From Mya arenaria (taxonomy: Eukaryota > Mollusca > Bivalvia > Myida > Myidae): a DNA stretch of 64,000 nt. Below the pieces are notes generated by a model. It was not told where the DNA came from and did no database searches. It was given only the letters and a program-made list of their open reading frames with translations. The stretch is taken from positions 89,742,628 to 89,806,627 of the forward strand of contig NC_069124.1 in the NCBI RefSeq assembly GCF_026914265.1, in the 5' to 3' direction. A program made the position numbers and the translations under genes. Of the stretch, positions 61,101-64,000 are shown piece by piece (position 1 is the stretch's first letter; the number at the start of each line of letters is the position of its first letter).

Positions 61101-64000
61101 GCAATTTCTGATGGCACACTACGTGTACCCAACAGCTAATGCTGCCCAGTCTGCACCGACATACCCAGCTGCTGTGCAGACAGCGTTTGTCGCAGCCACT
61201 CCTCAGGCTGCAGCATATGCAACTGCTCCAAGGGCTGGACAGGCTTATGATGCTTATCAAACACAACATACAACCCCACAATATGCATATGCCAGGACAC
61301 AAGTTGCAGTTACAGTATGACTGTTGATTGAAATATTTATCGAAAGATACAATTTACACATTTATTGGTGTTGTTAGGTTTGCTGCTTGAGAAATAATAC
61401 AATAAGATTTGTTAATTGCTGATAGTTAAGATGTTTAATCTAAAACAATAATTGAATTAATTTCAGCCTGCAGCCACATATGAACAGAAAATGTATTACC
61501 AGCCAGCACAGGCGGCAGCCACGTACACTACTGGAGAAACCCAGTACCAACAGCAGGCCGGTACGTAGACATTACAGATATTTATAGCTTTTTAAATGGG
61601 AAGTTACATTTTTAAGCATCAATATAAGTTAATGAACTTTTCATTTTAATGGATATTCTTGTTATATGTCCATTCCTTGAGGTGTGTTGAAATTGCATTA
61701 AGGGTAAGGTCAATTTATTTTGCAGTTATTGTGGTATCAACAGACTTGCTAAACTTAATTTCAGTGGTAGTAAAACCATCCTACACAACTGGAACAACAT
61801 ACACTGCTCAGAGGCAGGCAACAGTTCCTAAAGTTCAAACTGTGCAGGTGACCTCAGCTCCGACCAACTATGTGTACACAGCTGGAGCTTCTACCCAGTC
61901 GGTGTCCACATACAACCCTGCCACCACCTACCAGTCCACCACAAGTGCTACCACATCAACATACTCTGGTAAAACACTTGTTACTATCACATACTGAGAA
62001 GCGGTTCAGTGATACAAACGTAATGCTTGTATGTCTTGATCCAGTTATGTGAAACATATGGTACAATGTAGTATTTGTAGCAATCAGTTTATTTTTGTGT
62101 CATCCCGAACCAAGGCTGACACACAGGGATGACCAGCGGCGTCTTGATCTCTCTGCTGGATGACACAGGATATTCCTGCCACATTTCTGTGTATTATACA
62201 CATGAACCTCAATGGTCGGCTTTTTTATCTGGATGGGGCTTTTTTATGATAGGGGTAAAAAAATTAAGATTGATCCCAGTAGTTTTATTAACCCATTGAT
62301 TGAATAAAATTATGACATTTCAAAGTAATGGTACAAGTCCATCTTGAAAATGCATTCACAGATGAAATAAAATAATTTAATATTTCATCATTGACACCAT
62401 TTATTAGATAATTTAATTTATCTGTAAAAAATATATTCATATTAAAAAGATTTGGCCACAAATTTTGGGAGTTATATCAATCTAAAGGTCATACTGCTGT
62501 ATAAATTTGCACTTTTCCAATACCCCTAAAAAGGGCCTGCTAATCAGTTAGTTGGCTATTGACTGGGAGGTGTAATCTGGCCACTTGCCTATGTGCTAAA
62601 GGGTTAAGGCATCTGAAAGAAAAAAAAGAAAAAAAATATATTTCGACAAAAAGCATAAGGCTTAGAAGTTAGAGCTTTGATATTTAGTGTGTAACATTGT
62701 GTAGTGGTTTTCTAAAAAGCCCCTTTGGTTAAATTGACCATGACATAGGGATTACCTGTTTTTCATTAAGATATATAGGAAATCTTCTTGTTCGAAACTG
62801 CTGGCCATACTCTTGATATAAGTGTTTTTTATGCCCCCGAAGGTGGGCATATTAAAATTGCACCGTCCGTCCGGCTCTATAACTTTCCCTTGTATGGACA
62901 GATTTTAAAATAACTTGCCACATGTGTTCCACACACCAAGACGACGTGTGGCGTGCAAGACTCGTGTCCCTACCTCAAAGGTCAAGGTCACACTTAGTGT
63001 TTATTCACAAGGGAATTCTGAATATAAGGACATAACAGTGTGGGTTGTCAAGTATGGGTGGTATTTTTTTATGTTCAGAGGCAATTTAAAATAACTTGCC
63101 ATATGTATTTGACACGTAAAGGCAAGATCAACTTTTCATGTACTGACCTTGTTTGTACATCAGTGTCACATTCGGGGGCATTCGTCACATACTGTGACAG
63201 CTCTTGTTTTATATTCTTCTCGTCTCAGTTACTAGTCCAAGACCTTGCATATTTGGCATGTAGCATCATGTGATAGCCCTCTACCAGGTTTGTTCAAATT
63301 ATGCACCTAGGGTCAAAGCTGTCCCCATCCCTTTTGAAATACTTTCTTATTTTTGCATCGACAGCAATGAAATTTTGACCACATGTATAGTTTTGCAAAC
63401 AATCAAATCAATGTTGTCCTCGATGACCTTGACTGTGACCTTTTGACCTACTTTCTTTATTTGAAGCTTTAGTAATGAAATTTGGACCATATGTACAGTT
63501 TTGAAAACAAATGTCAATATTGACAGCTGACATTTTGACCATCTTTTTTATCGTTGAAGCTATAACAATTAAATTAAGACCATGTATACAGTTTTGATTA
63601 CAAATATCAAGCTTAGATAGTTAATTTGTAGCTCCGTCTAGTGGTCCTCTACCAAGATTGTTCAAATTATGCCTGGGTTCTAAATTGGCCCATCCAAAGG
63701 TGTCACCTGTGTTTCATAGGGATATAAAGGCAAAAAATAAAAATCTTATTGTCTGAAACCAAAAGGCCTACAACTAATATATTTGGTTTTGAACAATGTC
63801 TAGAGGTAAGAAACTGAAGGTTTCACTCAGGTGGGCGATTTAGGGCATGAAGGTAACTTCCGATTATTAAGTTTCTTCTTTGACAAGCTGTTATTGGAGT
63901 TACCCTGTTTTTCAGGTTATGATGCTGCTCTGTACTCAGCTGCTACCAGCTACTATCAGCAGCAGCAGGCAGCCAAGGCCACTGGTAACTGGTCCACCCT
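61101..64000 (+). CDS. ZFR: Zinc finger RNA-binding protein, N-terminal part
   Basis: Four exons join in phase and the gene runs off the window: 61101-61314, 61467-61560, 61765-61968 and 63916-64000. They encode the Ala/Tyr/Gln/Thr-rich low-complexity N-terminus of ZFR (YPTANAAQSAPTYPAAVQTA, TYEQKMYYQPAQAAATY, KVQTVQVTSAPTNYVYTAG). The last exon, GYDAALYSAATSYYQQQQAA, matches the human segment just before the three C2H2 zinc fingers and the DZF domain, which must lie downstream. ZFR binds RNA in the nucleus and influences splicing. The first exon shown is preceded by a real acceptor (TTCCATTCCAG). It contains an in-frame ATG at 61111, but the frame is open back to the acceptor, so the true start may be in an upstream exon. 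Confidence 0.93.
62825..63212 (+). mobile_element. Helitron-like element in ZFR intron
   Basis: Starts with the hairpin TGCCCCCGAAGGTGGGCA and CCGTCCGTCCGG. It has two modules on TTAAAATAACTTGCCA(C/T)ATGT, then TTCGGGGGCATTCGT, and ends with the hairpin CTGTGACAG followed by CTCTTGTTTT. The end matches those at 2772 and 5121. Confidence 0.7.
63225..63850. repeat. Tandem modules in ZFR intron
   Basis: Three or so diverged units on TGAAATTTGGACCATATGTA, CAGTTTTGAAAACAAAT and CTTGACTGTGACCTTTTGAC, bracketed by copies of CCTCTACCA-G-TTGTTCAAATTATGC. Related to the core of the 58283-59250 element. Confidence 0.6.

Overview
The window looks like a piece of a metazoan nuclear genome, most likely a bivalve mollusc. 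Genes are split by many short-exon, long-intron structures with GT/AG junctions. All recognised proteins are animal proteins (ANKDD1A, PMF1, 15-PGDH, an alpha-1,3-fucosyltransferase, GNB5, ZFR). The AT-rich non-coding DNA is full of short non-autonomous elements with tandem cores and terminal hairpins of the kind common in bivalves. The species cannot be named from sequence alone. All exon coordinates were read by eye from splice signals, reading phase and protein similarity recalled from memory; no search was run.

Layout. 1-3058: repeats plus one unassigned open frame. 3059-11276 (+): ANKDD1A-like gene, with ankyrin repeats mostly encoded one per 99-nt exon, then a Death domain. 12124-20933 (-): PMF1/NNF1 kinetochore gene, tail-to-tail with ANKDD1A, its introns loaded with nested elements. 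23459-26960 (+): an intact 265-residue 15-hydroxyprostaglandin dehydrogenase-like gene, head-to-head with PMF1. 28080-28290 (-): LINE 3' fragment. About 28.7-34.68 kb (+): a near full-length but broken LINE. 34691-41090: a second, about 6.4-kb copy of the PMF1-promoter/15-PGDH segment, with a decayed dehydrogenase pseudogene (36731-40433) and a truncated relic of PMF1 exon 1. 43068-45407 (+): GT10 fucosyltransferase in three coding exons, with a large fold-back element in intron 2. 48302-55252 (+): G protein beta 5 in ten exons. 61101-64000 (+): ZFR N-terminal region, running off the window.

The genes are unrelated housekeeping or signalling genes and do not form a pathway. What stands out is (1) the segmental duplication, whose two copies act as each other's empty-site control and date at least six insertions; (2) a superfamily of non-autonomous elements built from about 125-170-bp tandem modules, several ending in a small hairpin followed by CTCTTGTTT; (3) two elements or cluster pairs whose inverted ends are arrays of one short iterated motif; (4) a 32-bp minisatellite that resembles the splice acceptor it runs up to; and (5) a 27-nt PMF1 microexon with a near-copy elsewhere in the intron. 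No intact transposase, integrase, capsid gene, CRISPR array or prokaryotic system was seen.
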